Part shown: positions 16,692 to 22,845 of the stretch, piece by piece | How the letters are laid out: each line of letters begins with the position of its first letter | How positions within the stretch are numbered: position 1 is the stretch's first letter | From: UBA2773 sp964643985 | GTDB lineage: Bacteria; Patescibacteriota; Minisyncoccia; Moranbacterales; DUUL01 | Direction of reading: 5' to 3' | Length of the DNA stretch: 33,100 nucleotides | Assembly (NCBI GenBank): GCA_964643985.1 | Contig: CAZXUS010000012.1 | Coordinates: forward strand, 1-33,100 | Program-made: the position numbers and the translations under genes | Notes under the pieces: model-generated | Database searches by the model: none | What the model saw: only the letters and a program-made list of their open reading frames with translations | What the model was told of the DNA's origin: nothing

Positions 16692-16792
16692 CTTTGTAAA
16701 AAACTTTAAATCAAGTTAGTTTCACTCACTCCATCAATTCCTCTTCTTCCATACACCAAAAAATAGTAAATCTACCCACAATAAAGAAAAAA

Positions 16793-16826
16793 CCAACTTT
16801 AAGTGACGGCCGTCACTTAAAGTTGG
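16793..16826. repeat. Perfect 34-bp palindrome, downstream copy
   Basis: CCAACTTTAAGTGACGG followed directly by its exact reverse complement, with no loop. The same 34 bases occur at 17432-17465, on the other side of the wHTH-Cas2 gene. Read on the minus strand this copy lies 40 bases past the stop codon and is followed by TTTTTTC, so it could also terminate transcription. Confidence 0.9.
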
Positions 16827-16865
16827 GAAATTTGGATTAACAACCAAGAATAAGAATGGCTTCCT

Positions 16866-17390
16866 TTAATTTATTTTAAAAATTTTTCTCAATTTTTTCT
16901 CGTTATCTATTTTCAAGGCCGTGATTACCCGAATATATTTTTCAGCTGAATAAAGTCTACTAAGCTCTAAAATACTTTTCTCAAAAGGATAAGGAGAAAT
17001 AAAGACACTATGTTGAAGCTTAATAAAATTAAGATCGTATAAATGTTTTCTTAATATGGTGCGAAAAATTCTATCAGACTCAGGAATATCAAATAAAACA
17101 ACTCTCCACTTGCCATCCCATTTTTTAGGTTTTTTAAATTTTATAGTGCTACCTAGCAAATTTAATTTTCTAGCCTCTTTTCTACCCTTTTTTGTTAACG
17201 TCAGCTTAAAAGAACCATTTGCCAAAATTTCTTCTTCAACAAGCTTTTCCTTTGCAAGATTTTTGACAGATCTATTAAAACTATCTTGATTTATTTTTTC
17301 CCAGTCTCTCTTTAGCGCCTTGAATATTTTATAATATCGGACTGAAGAACCAGACATCCCCAAAGCCGCTCCTCCAAGCAACGCCAACAC
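16866..17390 (-). CDS. Winged-helix / Cas2-like (PaaX-type) regulator
   Basis: The 174-residue product joins a helical DNA-binding region to a Cas2-like ferredoxin fold. Residues 1-12 are hydrophobic (L-A-L-L-G-G-A-A-L-G). Residues 20-80 look like a winged helix: a tri-helical part around S-F-N-R-S-V-K-N-L, then K-L-V-E-E and a L-T-L-T-K-K-G-R wing. Residues 88-174 are PaaX/Cas2-like: K-K-W-D-G-K-W-R-V-V-L-F-D101-I-P-E, then L-Q-H-S-V-F-I-S-P-Y-P-F. Asp101 matches the position of the Cas2 catalytic Asp, but no cas gene or CRISPR array is nearby, so a transcriptional role is likelier. The start is GTG at 17390; upstream in-frame codons K-K-I resemble the usual N-terminus, so an unusual earlier start is possible. 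Identical 34-bp palindromes flank it and one overlaps its promoter, suggesting autoregulation. Confidence 0.78.
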   Translation of the reverse strand: MLALLGGAALGMSGSSVRYYKIFKALKRDWEKINQDSFNRSVKNLAKEKLVEEEILANGSFKLTLTKKGRKEARKLNLLGSTIKFKKPKKWDGKWRVVLFDIPESDRIFRTILRKHLYDLNFIKLQHSVFISPYPFEKSILELSRLYSAEKYIRVITALKIDNEKKLRKIFKIN

Positions 17391-17420
17391 TATCTTTTTT
17401 GTATTTTACCAAATCTATAC

Positions 17421-17465
17421 ATTATATTTTTCCAACTTTAAGTGACGGCCGTCACTTAAAGTTGG
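17421..17465 (-). promoter_or_regulatory. Promoter of the wHTH-Cas2 gene overlapped by the palindrome
   Basis: On the minus strand TATAAT (17426-17421) follows the palindrome by 5 bases, so the -35 region falls inside the palindrome's second half. A protein bound there would block polymerase. The expected transcript start is near 17414, about 24 bases before the GTG. Confidence 0.55.
17432..17465. repeat. Perfect 34-bp palindrome, upstream (operator-like) copy
   Basis: Identical over 34 bases to 16793-16826; here the symmetry extends to 40 bp (17429-17468) through flanking TTT and AAA. It lies between the Pif1-type helicase stop codon and the wHTH-Cas2 promoter. Confidence 0.9.
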
Positions 17466-17537
17466 AAATGTTTATCTATTTATAATTTTTATTTTTGGTT
17501 TTAGCTTTGATTTTGGTTTTTCTCACTATTTCTTTTT

Positions 17538-19286
17538 CTAAAAACCAATCTTCCCCAGAATTAGAGCTAATTTAATGTCTTGGTAGGAAATTTTTTCTTT
17601 CAATTCTAGAAAAATTGATTTCAGTTTGATTTTTCCGTTGATCATAAAATCGTCTTCTTTTTTCTTTTTTTTGATTTCCTGAACTGCTTTTTTGACAGAA
17701 TCGATAAGTTTTGGTTTTGGTTTTAAATAGGAAAAATCAAGATCAGGATATTTTTTTTGAATTTTTTCTAAATGTCCAATTACAGTATTTTCGACTAAAC
17801 CACGCTCTTTCATAATTTCTTTCAAGCTTTTCTTTTCCTCTAAAAGTTTTTTTGTCACTTCGATAGTGTTCTCCTTTTTGGATTTCCCTCGAAAATCCAC
17901 CCGCCTTTGGAGAATTTCTTTTTTTAATGTTTTTTTGGTTTCTTCAATTTCCTCTGAATCAACTGTGCCACCTTTCATTAAAATAAACTGGTGAAACATT
18001 TTTTCTTTATCTTCCTCTGAAAAAGCTTCAATTTCTTCCCAATTAGATTCTGATTCGGTTTTAATTTTTTCGTCATTATTCAAAACCGCTCGGTCAACCA
18101 TTAAAGCCACATCATTCAAGCCCATCAATCGCAAACCATCAATTGATTTAATCCGCGACAACGCCACATAACCTTGTCCCACTTCAAAAGTTTTAGACAA
18201 ATCAATTTCAGCGGCATCCAAAGTCATTCCTTGAGATTTATGCACCGTCAAAGCCCAAGCCAATCGCAAGGGAATTTGTTTGACAGTCGCCTTGATTTGA
18301 CCTTTATCATCTTCCACTTCCCATTGTTCTTGTTTGGCAATGATTTTTCTTCCGGAAAAAATCTGGACTACTGGCGCACCGCTATACTCATCAAAATTAA
18401 TTATTTTTCCCAGAGTTCCATTGATATAGCCTTTTTCATAATTATTTTTCACAAAAATCACAGCCGCCCCAATTTTCAATTTCAATTCAGGCGAGACCAA
18501 AGAGGTTTTAAAAATCCGCTCTCGATGATGTTTAACTCCTTCATCTTCAGAATCAAAAATCATTAAATCCCCCTCGATTCGATTCAATTCTTCTTCATTA
18601 ATTCGATCCACATCGGCATTGTGAGTATAAAGTCTGGTCACTTTGAAATCATTAGGAAATTCTCGTTTATAACAAGAACGAAAAACCTCCATCGATTTTT
18701 CCGAGACACAGCCACCTCGAATCTCATCTAAAATATTTATCAAAGCCAAATCTTCGTGTCTAAATTTCTCATCTAAATAACAAATTTTCAAATCAGCTGA
18801 TCCCCACAACGTCGTTTGCCAAATGAATTTTTCCTCTTTCAAGCTCCGAGAAATTGGGGGAAGTTGAAAAAAATCTCCTGATAGAACCAATTGCACTCCA
18901 CCAAACGGTTCACTGGAGCCTTTGAATTTTCGTAAAATTTTATCAATCGTTCGAAAAAGTTCTGGGGGAATCATCGAAACCTCATCAATTATCAAAACAC
19001 TGAGTCGGCTTAATCTGGTTTGCATAAATCGTTGCTTAACCAAAAAACCGACAAATCCTTCGTCCACCTCTTCACGCACGCCCAAACCAAAAAAAGAATG
19101 AATAGTCATTCCGTTGATATGAGAAGCCGCAATTCCGGTGGGCGCCAAGACTACCGGCGTAATTTTCCTGGTTTTTAAATATTCAATATATTTATTGAGT
19201 AAATAAGTTTTTCCGGTTCCGGCCGAACCAGTCAAAAAAACATTTTTACCCGCCTTTAAAATCTCCATCGCTGTTTTTTGTTTCAT
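17538..19286 (-). CDS. Pif1/RecD-like superfamily 1 helicase with C-terminal HTH
   Basis: A 582-residue ATP-dependent 5'-3' DNA helicase type acting in genome maintenance. Walker A is G20-S-A-G-T-G-K26-T (19-27), followed by V-L-A-P-T-G-I-A-A and the Pif1-typical I-H-S-F-F-G-L. Walker B is L-I-I-D-E-V-S-M (about 95-102), with L-S-G-D-F-F-Q-L-P-P after it. The UvrD_C_2-like motif V-H-K-S-Q-G-M-T-L-D and Y-V-A-L-S-R lie near 345-370. The C-terminus (about 470-530) has an HTH_40-like segment (T-K-K-L-L-E-E-K-K-S-L-K-E-I), a layout seen in bacterial Pif1-like and RecQ-like proteins. The start ATG lies just before the P-loop, as usual. It is 21 bases after the Nudix gene, probably co-transcribed. 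The stop is TAG. Confidence 0.92.
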   Translation of the reverse strand: MKQKTAMEILKAGKNVFLTGSAGTGKTYLLNKYIEYLKTRKITPVVLAPTGIAASHINGMTIHSFFGLGVREEVDEGFVGFLVKQRFMQTRLSRLSVLIIDEVSMIPPELFRTIDKILRKFKGSSEPFGGVQLVLSGDFFQLPPISRSLKEEKFIWQTTLWGSADLKICYLDEKFRHEDLALINILDEIRGGCVSEKSMEVFRSCYKREFPNDFKVTRLYTHNADVDRINEEELNRIEGDLMIFDSEDEGVKHHRERIFKTSLVSPELKLKIGAAVIFVKNNYEKGYINGTLGKIINFDEYSGAPVVQIFSGRKIIAKQEQWEVEDDKGQIKATVKQIPLRLAWALTVHKSQGMTLDAAEIDLSKTFEVGQGYVALSRIKSIDGLRLMGLNDVALMVDRAVLNNDEKIKTESESNWEEIEAFSEEDKEKMFHQFILMKGGTVDSEEIEETKKTLKKEILQRRVDFRGKSKKENTIEVTKKLLEEKKSLKEIMKERGLVENTVIGHLEKIQKKYPDLDFSYLKPKPKLIDSVKKAVQEIKKKKKEDDFMINGKIKLKSIFLELKEKISYQDIKLALILGKIGF

Positions 19287-19307
19287 TTTTTGTTTAAAAT
19301 TTTATAA

Positions 19308-19808
19308 TTAAATAAGCTTATCTTTGATTGTTTCTAAAATCTTACCCATACTACCCAAAAATTTATCGGGATTATTTTTTAGTTCTGCTTTTAATTCTTT
19401 TGTAGAAAACCACCTAATTTGTTCTACTTCGTCTTCTTGAATTTTAAAATAATCTAATTTTTTATCAATTTGCAAATAATACCACTGACAAAAATAATTA
19501 CGTTTTCCAGTTCTTTTGATTTTATGGGCTTTTTTAAAAACCTCTCCTTTCAAGCCAATTTCTTCTTCGGCTTCTTTATAAACATTAGATTCATAAGTTT
19601 CGCCTTCTTCGATCGTCCCAGCTACCGCTGGTCCCCATTTTCCTGGATTATTTTTTTTCTGAAAACTTCGTTGCGCCAACAAAACAGCTTCGCTTGAATT
19701 TTCAATCCACAAAGCTGAAACTCGATAGGTATCTGCTTGTTTTATTTCTTCAAATTTTTTTGAACCAATAATTTCATCGTTCTCGTCAACTATAATTATT
19801 TTATTCAT
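19308..19808 (-). CDS. Nudix hydrolase (IDI-like subgroup)
   Basis: A Mg-dependent hydrolase of nucleoside-diphosphate-linked compounds, 166 residues. The Nudix box runs from Gly64 to Leu86 and fits G-x5-E-x7-R-E-U-x-E-E-x-G-U (Glu70, Glu79, Glu82, Glu83, Gly85), with the usual Arg replaced by Lys78. That change keeps charge. The N-terminal D-E-N-D-E-I-I-G and R-V-S-A-L-W-I resemble the isopentenyl-diphosphate-isomerase-like branch, which also includes hydrolases of other substrates. The substrate cannot be assigned. It leads into the Pif1-type helicase gene with a 21-base gap, and follows the truncated BRO-N gene by 32 bases. Confidence 0.9.
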   Translation of the reverse strand: MNKIIIVDENDEIIGSKKFEEIKQADTYRVSALWIENSSEAVLLAQRSFQKKNNPGKWGPAVAGTIEEGETYESNVYKEAEEEIGLKGEVFKKAHKIKRTGKRNYFCQWYYLQIDKKLDYFKIQEDEVEQIRWFSTKELKAELKNNPDKFLGSMGKILETIKDKLI

Positions 19809-19840
19809 ATCTTTAATGACAACTTTTAAATTTTAACATT

Positions 19841-20341
19841 TTAATTTGATTTGGAACAATTTGCCCGTCTCGCTGAGGCTTGCCGAAGCGGAGAATAATT
19901 TGAATTTTGAAATTTGCAACAACCTCTTTTCAGATAAGTTCTCATTGCTCGATCGAAAGCTAATTCCGAATCCTCAGTTTCTTCAATACGCTCATAGCCC
20001 ACTTTTGCTAGCCATAATTTGAAAGGCTCAGTTTTAGGAGATGGAATAGACTGAATTAATCTCAAAAGATTTTCCGTATCAGCGACATCAGTTTCTCGCA
20101 TTTTTCCATCCTCAGCTTTTAATTTCAACTGGTTACATTTTGTAACCGTTTCGTTCCCTTCTTTATTTAATCTATATTTCAAAACTTTCCAATAATTTCT
20201 AGCGCCTTGATTCGTGCTTTGATTTGTTAAAATTGCAATAATATCAATCACCGAAAAATACCAAAGTTCTTTCTCGTCATCCCAATGACGACGAATTTGG
20301 TTATCCTTAAAAATTATAATTGAATTTTCTTTTTTATTCAT
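19841..20341 (-). pseudogene. Truncated BRO-N family gene (DinD-like), C-terminus replaced by repeat DNA
   Basis: Residues 1-138 match the BRO-N/phage-antirepressor type seen in DinD-like proteins: I-R-R-H-W-D-D-E-K-E-L-W-Y-F-S-V-I-D-I-I, R-N-Y-W-K-V-L-K-Y-R-L, E-N-L-L-R-L-I-Q-S-I-P-S-P-K, and R-A-M-R-T-Y-L-K-R-G. Full proteins run to about 270-290 residues and continue helical after the T-Y-L-K-x-G point. Here the frame instead runs into low-complexity filler and a dispersed repeat (19858-19882), adding about 25 unrelated residues before a TAA. So a deletion or repeat insertion has removed roughly the last 40 percent. The N-terminal domain may still be made. It precedes the Nudix gene on the same strand. 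lexA lies about 700 bases away, of interest because dinD is SOS-controlled in E. coli. Confidence 0.75.
19858..19893. repeat. Dispersed GC-rich repeat, copy A (inside the truncated BRO-N frame)
   Basis: Contains a 25-base run identical to copy B at 22100-22124, with core TTTGCCCGTCTCGC then TGAGGCTTG. It forms the artificial end of the BRO-N reading frame. Confidence 0.75.
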
Positions 20342-20365
20342 AATTTTTTAATAAAAATACAAAAC

Positions 20366-20394
20366 TTGACAAATGTCAATGATTCTAATATAAT
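20366..20394 (+). promoter_or_regulatory. Consensus sigma70 promoter for a short RNA
   Basis: TTGACA (20366-20371), 17 bases, TATAAT (20389-20394): a perfect match to both hexamers. The -35 lies in the inverted repeat TTGAC-AAAT-GTCAA (20366-20379), a possible operator. No plus-strand gene follows. Confidence 0.85.
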
Positions 20395-20400
20395 ATAGGT

Positions 20401-20458
20401 ACAAATGGCCTTCGGGCTCCGAGACCCTCGTTTATTTATAGACGAGGGATCGTTTTTT
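20401..20458 (+). ncRNA. Candidate small RNA (about 58 nt) with its own promoter and terminator
   Basis: Starting about 7 bases after a consensus promoter, the RNA would contain a small hairpin closed by a C-TTCG-G tetraloop (20407-20418). A strong terminator follows: CCCTCGTTTA (20425-20434) pairs with TAGACGAGGG (20439-20448), then T6 at 20453-20458. The only reading frames are a few codons long. It converges on the MazF-type gene, whose stop codon begins 8 bases beyond its end, so readthrough of either transcript would make antisense RNA. It could equally be a short attenuated leader that lost its gene. I do not recognise the family. Confidence 0.6.
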
Positions 20459-20465
20459 ATTAGAA

Positions 20466-20858
20466 CTATAACAATTTTTTAATTTTCTTGCGAACTTGCT
20501 TGAATTCTTTTTCAGGTAAAACCCTAATTTTACGTATTAGCCTTTTACTAGAAATCAATTTTAATTGAGACAAAATCAAAGAAGATTTAGGATTACTATA
20601 ATCAAGTTTCAAATAATATTTACCTTTTTTATTTTTAGTAGTCAAAGGCAACGACCAGAAAATATCTTTATTAAATTTTTTTAAAACCAAAACAGGTCTT
20701 TCAAAATTACAATTTTTTCCGTCTTGTTCAAAACCAATATTCGCCCCCAGGCTAGTCCACCAAATTTCTCTCTCTTTAAAATAAATTTTACGTTCCTTGG
20801 ATTGAATTTTTATTTTTATTTTATACCACTTTTCAAAAAGTATTTTTATTGTTTTCAT
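20466..20858 (-). CDS. MazF/PemK-family toxin
   Basis: A type II toxin-antitoxin endoribonuclease type that cleaves mRNA. The core begins K-E-R-E-I-W-W-T-S-L-G-A-N-I-G-F-E-Q-D-G (about residues 28-47), then R-P-V-L-V-L-K, and ends with S-S-L-I-L-S-Q-L-K-L-I-S-S-K-R-L (about 91-106). These are the usual MazF beta-barrel motifs, including the Q-x-x-x-x-x-x-R-L-I segment. About 27 extra basic residues precede the core, with no internal Met to use instead, so the ATG at 20858 is kept. No antitoxin gene is visible: upstream lies a folded repeat and lexA, downstream the convergent small RNA. Orphan copies of this family are common, so the antitoxin may be elsewhere or the gene may act alone. The stop is TAG. 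Confidence 0.8.
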   Translation of the reverse strand: MKTIKILFEKWYKIKIKIQSKERKIYFKEREIWWTSLGANIGFEQDGKNCNFERPVLVLKKFNKDIFWSLPLTTKNKKGKYYLKLDYSNPKSSLILSQLKLISSKRLIRKIRVLPEKEFKQVRKKIKKLL

Positions 20859-20891
20859 ATTTAAAATTTTTCAACTATTTTTTTAGATTTT

Positions 20892-21029
20892 AAACTTAAA
20901 AACTTGAGTGAAGTTCGACCCACCTTCGCTGAAGCTACGGCGAGGCAAGGGAAAATCCGAGTAGCGTATGAGAGCACATCGAAAAGCAACGGAGGATTTA
21001 ACAAAGAAATTCACCGAATTTTTAAGTTT
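20892..21029. repeat. Composite inverted repeat overlapping the lexA stop codon
   Basis: Outer arms 20892-20912 (AAACTTAAAAACTTGAGTGAA) and 21010-21029 pair closely. An inner pair AAATCCGAG / CGGAGGATTT encloses the middle, and a CCTTCGC...GGCGAGG mini-palindrome (20923-20945) sits inside the left half. The right arm contains the lexA TAA (21022-21024), so the element ends exactly at the gene. It fills the gap between lexA and the toxin gene. Confidence 0.55.
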
Positions 21030-21681
21030 GAGACTGGAAAACTCCAAAGTTGAAGACTTTTTCTACCCTACCACAAATATTTATCTGATCATCTTTATGT
21101 AAAATAATCGGTTGATGTTCGCTATTACGGGATTCTGGCATCAGAACTGGCGTATATTCATCAATTTTATGAAATTTTTTAATTGTGCCTAGACCGTTTA
21201 TTACCGCTACCACTCGATCTCCCAAAGTCGGTTCTCCTTTAATTTTTTTCACTAGAACCAAATCCCCACTTTCAATATGAGCTTTATTCATACTATCGCC
21301 GACCGCTTTCACGAAAAAATAATCTTTTTTATTTCCTTTGATATATTTTTTAGAAATACTAATCGAATCTTCTTCATAATCTTCCGCAAAATTCAAAGCT
21401 TCTCCGCAATTGGCGTTTCCCAATAAAGAAATTTCCACTAAACCACTGGCTACTTCCTGCAATAATCGAATTCCCCGCGCTTTTTCAAATCGCTGAACAA
21501 AACCTTTTTCCTCTAGGACTCCTAAGTATTGAACCAAACTATTATTACTTTTCAATTCCAAACCATTTTTGCAAAGTTCTCCTCGAAGTTCCTCGAAAGT
21601 CGGAGACATTTTCTTCTCTATGATAAATTCTTCGATGGTTTCCAAAACTTTTTCTTGTTTTTTTGTTAATTTTTTGTTCAT
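21022..21681 (-). CDS. lexA: LexA-type SOS repressor
   Basis: A DNA-damage response repressor that self-cleaves when RecA is activated. Residues 1-72 form the winged-helix domain (L-T-K-K-Q-E-K-V-L-E-T-I-E-E-F-I; recognition helix near S-N-N-S-L-V-Q-Y-L). The cleavage site is Cys92-Gly93 (N-A-N-C-G-E-A) where E. coli LexA has Ala-Gly; Cys-Gly is used by UmuD. The S24-peptidase pair is Ser130 (V-G-D-S-M) and Lys168 (G-T-I-K-K-F). Length 219 is slightly longer than typical. A promoter with an overlapping dyad lies just upstream. The stop codon lies within a folded repeat. Assignment to LexA rather than a phage-type repressor rests on the full N-terminal domain and chromosomal setting. Confidence 0.9.
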   Translation of the reverse strand: MNKKLTKKQEKVLETIEEFIIEKKMSPTFEELRGELCKNGLELKSNNSLVQYLGVLEEKGFVQRFEKARGIRLLQEVASGLVEISLLGNANCGEALNFAEDYEEDSISISKKYIKGNKKDYFFVKAVGDSMNKAHIESGDLVLVKKIKGEPTLGDRVVAVINGLGTIKKFHKIDEYTPVLMPESRNSEHQPIILHKDDQINICGRVEKVFNFGVFQSQT

Positions 21682-21722
21682 ATTTTTATTTTTAATTTTT
21701 ATGAATTTATATAACCATATAC

Positions 21723-21759
21723 ATACTAAGATAAAAAACTTGGGGCGTCAAGTTTTTTT
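21723..21759 (-). promoter_or_regulatory. lexA promoter with overlapping dyad
   Basis: On the minus strand TTGACG (21751-21746), 17 bases, TAGTAT (21728-21723), giving a leader of about 34 bases. The -35 lies within a 10-bp dyad AAAAAACTTG (21733-21742) / CAAGTTTTTT (21749-21758) with a 6-base centre. This could be an autoregulatory operator, or on the plus strand an intrinsic terminator. Confidence 0.55.
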
Positions 21760-21804
21760 AATTTACAGTTTACAATTTTCAATTTACAATGAATTTTCAA
21801 TGAC

Positions 21805-22050
21805 TTAATTTTCAATTTTCAAACGTTTCTTTTTCTTGTTTTTAGCCTTGATTGAGGCTTTTTTTCGTGATATAATAAATTTAAGAAGCTTCTCCGTTCC
21901 CTCTAAATTATCATTCAAATCTACCTCACTAAATATGTTAAAAATCTCTAAAATCTTATTTTCAATTCTTTTGTTCAATATAATTTGTCCATATTTTCTA
22001 TTGACTTTTTCGATAGGAGAAGATAAAACTTCGAAAAGCGCCGTGAGGCG
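21805..22050 (-). other. Open frame without start codon, possible gene remnant
   Basis: Minus-strand frame of 82 codons ending TAA at 21805-21807 and bounded by TAG at 22051-22053. It reads like a real protein: S-P-I-E-K-V-N-R-K-Y-G, then N-K-I-L-E-I-F-N-I-F-S-E-V-D-L-N, with a Lys-rich tail. It has no ATG; the only usual alternative is TTG at 21978, which would give 57 codons. I do not recognise it. It could be a decayed gene, or chance in an area with two plus-strand hairpins. The gap 21682-22149 otherwise holds the lexA promoter, terminators and a dispersed repeat. Confidence 0.3.
21844..21865 (+). terminator. Hairpin with T-run
   Basis: AGCCT (21844-21848) / AGGCT (21855-21859) followed by seven or more T. 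No plus-strand gene precedes it. A TTTACA-17-TACAAT pair in AT-rich filler at about 21763-21791 might start a short RNA. Confidence 0.5.
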
Positions 22051-22060
22051 CTATTTTTTT
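22037..22060 (+). terminator. Hairpin with GTGA tetraloop and T-run
   Basis: AGCGCC (22037-22042) / GGCGCT (22047-22052) with a GNRA-type loop, then seven T. A TATAAT at 21979-21984 lies about 60 bases before it on the same strand, so a short plus-strand RNA is possible. Confidence 0.55.
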
Positions 22061-22099
22061 GATTTTAGATTTTAGATTTGATTTGGAATAGCTTGAAAT

Positions 22100-22131
22100 A
22101 ATTTGCCCGTCTCGCTGAGGCTTGTCGAGAC
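22100..22131. repeat. Dispersed GC-rich repeat, copy B
   Basis: Shares 25 identical bases with copy A and forms a hairpin GTCTCG (22109-22114) / CGAGAC (22126-22131). It lies just past the 3' end of the HD-domain gene. Confidence 0.75.
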
Positions 22132-22149
22132 GAAAGCTTTGGAACAATT

Positions 22150-22731
22150 TTATTTCTTCACTACTCGTTTGAATTCCTCAAAAGTCTCTTCTAGTTCCCT
22201 CACAATATCATTCTCCAACTTCTCTTTCAAGATCCTCAAAACCTCCCCATAATACCAAACCTGTTTTTCAACTGGAGCGTTGAAGTCCGTCCACATTGCA
22301 TCACCTTGCTCTTCATAAATCATCAGCATTGATTTAAGATTGTGAATTTTATCCGCGGCACAAACTAAAAATGATTCCTGACTGTCATTTCGTAAATTTT
22401 TTAGATACTGATCTTTTCTTTCCTGCCAAGTTTCTTTGTCAGTTTCACCGTTATTAAAATCTTTATCTTCGCTGACTCCTCGCACAATATTGGCTACTTT
22501 TTCTCCAAAATCTTTTTTCAAATCTTCATAATAATAACCTTCAACATCTTCTAATAAATCATGCAATAGGCCAGCCACAATTACATTCTCGTCTTCAACA
22601 TATTCAGACAAGATAATTGCTACTGAAAAAGGATGGACTATGTAAGGAAGATTAGAACTTTTTCGCATTTGACCATTGTGTTTGTCAGTTGCCAAATTAA
22701 GCGCTTTTTGAATTTTTTGAGTTAATTTCAT
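22150..22731 (-). CDS. Small HD-domain (p)ppGpp hydrolase-like protein
   Basis: A 193-residue single HD domain resembling the hydrolase half of RelA/SpoT and the metazoan-type MESH1 enzymes, which remove the 3' diphosphate of the stringent alarmone. Metal and active-site positions are present: H18-N-G-Q-M-R-K-S-S-N-L-P-Y-I-V-H33-P, then G-L-L-H57-D58-L-L-E61-D62, and a later C-A-A-D-K-I-H-N-L segment. There is no synthetase, TGS or ACT domain. The specific substrate is inferred from family resemblance. It is divergently transcribed from the GT-C gene through overlapping promoters. Confidence 0.85.
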   Translation of the reverse strand: MKLTQKIQKALNLATDKHNGQMRKSSNLPYIVHPFSVAIILSEYVEDENVIVAGLLHDLLEDVEGYYYEDLKKDFGEKVANIVRGVSEDKDFNNGETDKETWQERKDQYLKNLRNDSQESFLVCAADKIHNLKSMLMIYEEQGDAMWTDFNAPVEKQVWYYGEVLRILKEKLENDIVRELEETFEEFKRVVKK

Positions 22732-22768
22732 TTGATTTTTTTAAAATAATTTAATTCAGTATAGCATC

Positions 22769-22797
22769 AATATAGCATTTTTTATTGCTCTATCCAA
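22769..22797 (-). promoter_or_regulatory. Promoter of the HD-domain gene
   Basis: On the minus strand TTGGAT (22797-22792), 17 bases, TATATT (22774-22769). It overlaps the divergent promoter at 22785-22813, so the two should compete for polymerase. Confidence 0.55.
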
Positions 22798-22813
22798 AGA
22801 TAAAAACTATAAT
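22785..22813 (+). promoter_or_regulatory. Promoter of the GT-C gene
   Basis: TTGCTC (22785-22790), 17 bases, TATAAT (22808-22813), with an expected leader of about 25 bases before the ATG at 22846. Confidence 0.6.
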
Positions 22814-22845
22814 AAGGATAATCCTTAATCAATCTCAGAAAAAAT

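Noticed and set aside
16866..17390. A CRISPR-Cas locus because of the Cas2-like fold
   Set aside because: No Cas1, no other cas gene and no spaced direct-repeat array anywhere in the window; the fusion to a winged helix fits PaaX-type regulators.
21836..22075. 79-codon plus-strand frame
   Set aside because: Leu/Phe/Ser-rich mirror of the minus-strand frame, running through a terminator hairpin; no ribosome site.
22732..22845. Replication origin at the switch from minus to plus genes
   Set aside because: No cluster of DnaA-box sequences and no dnaA or dnaN nearby; the switch is explained by divergent promoters.
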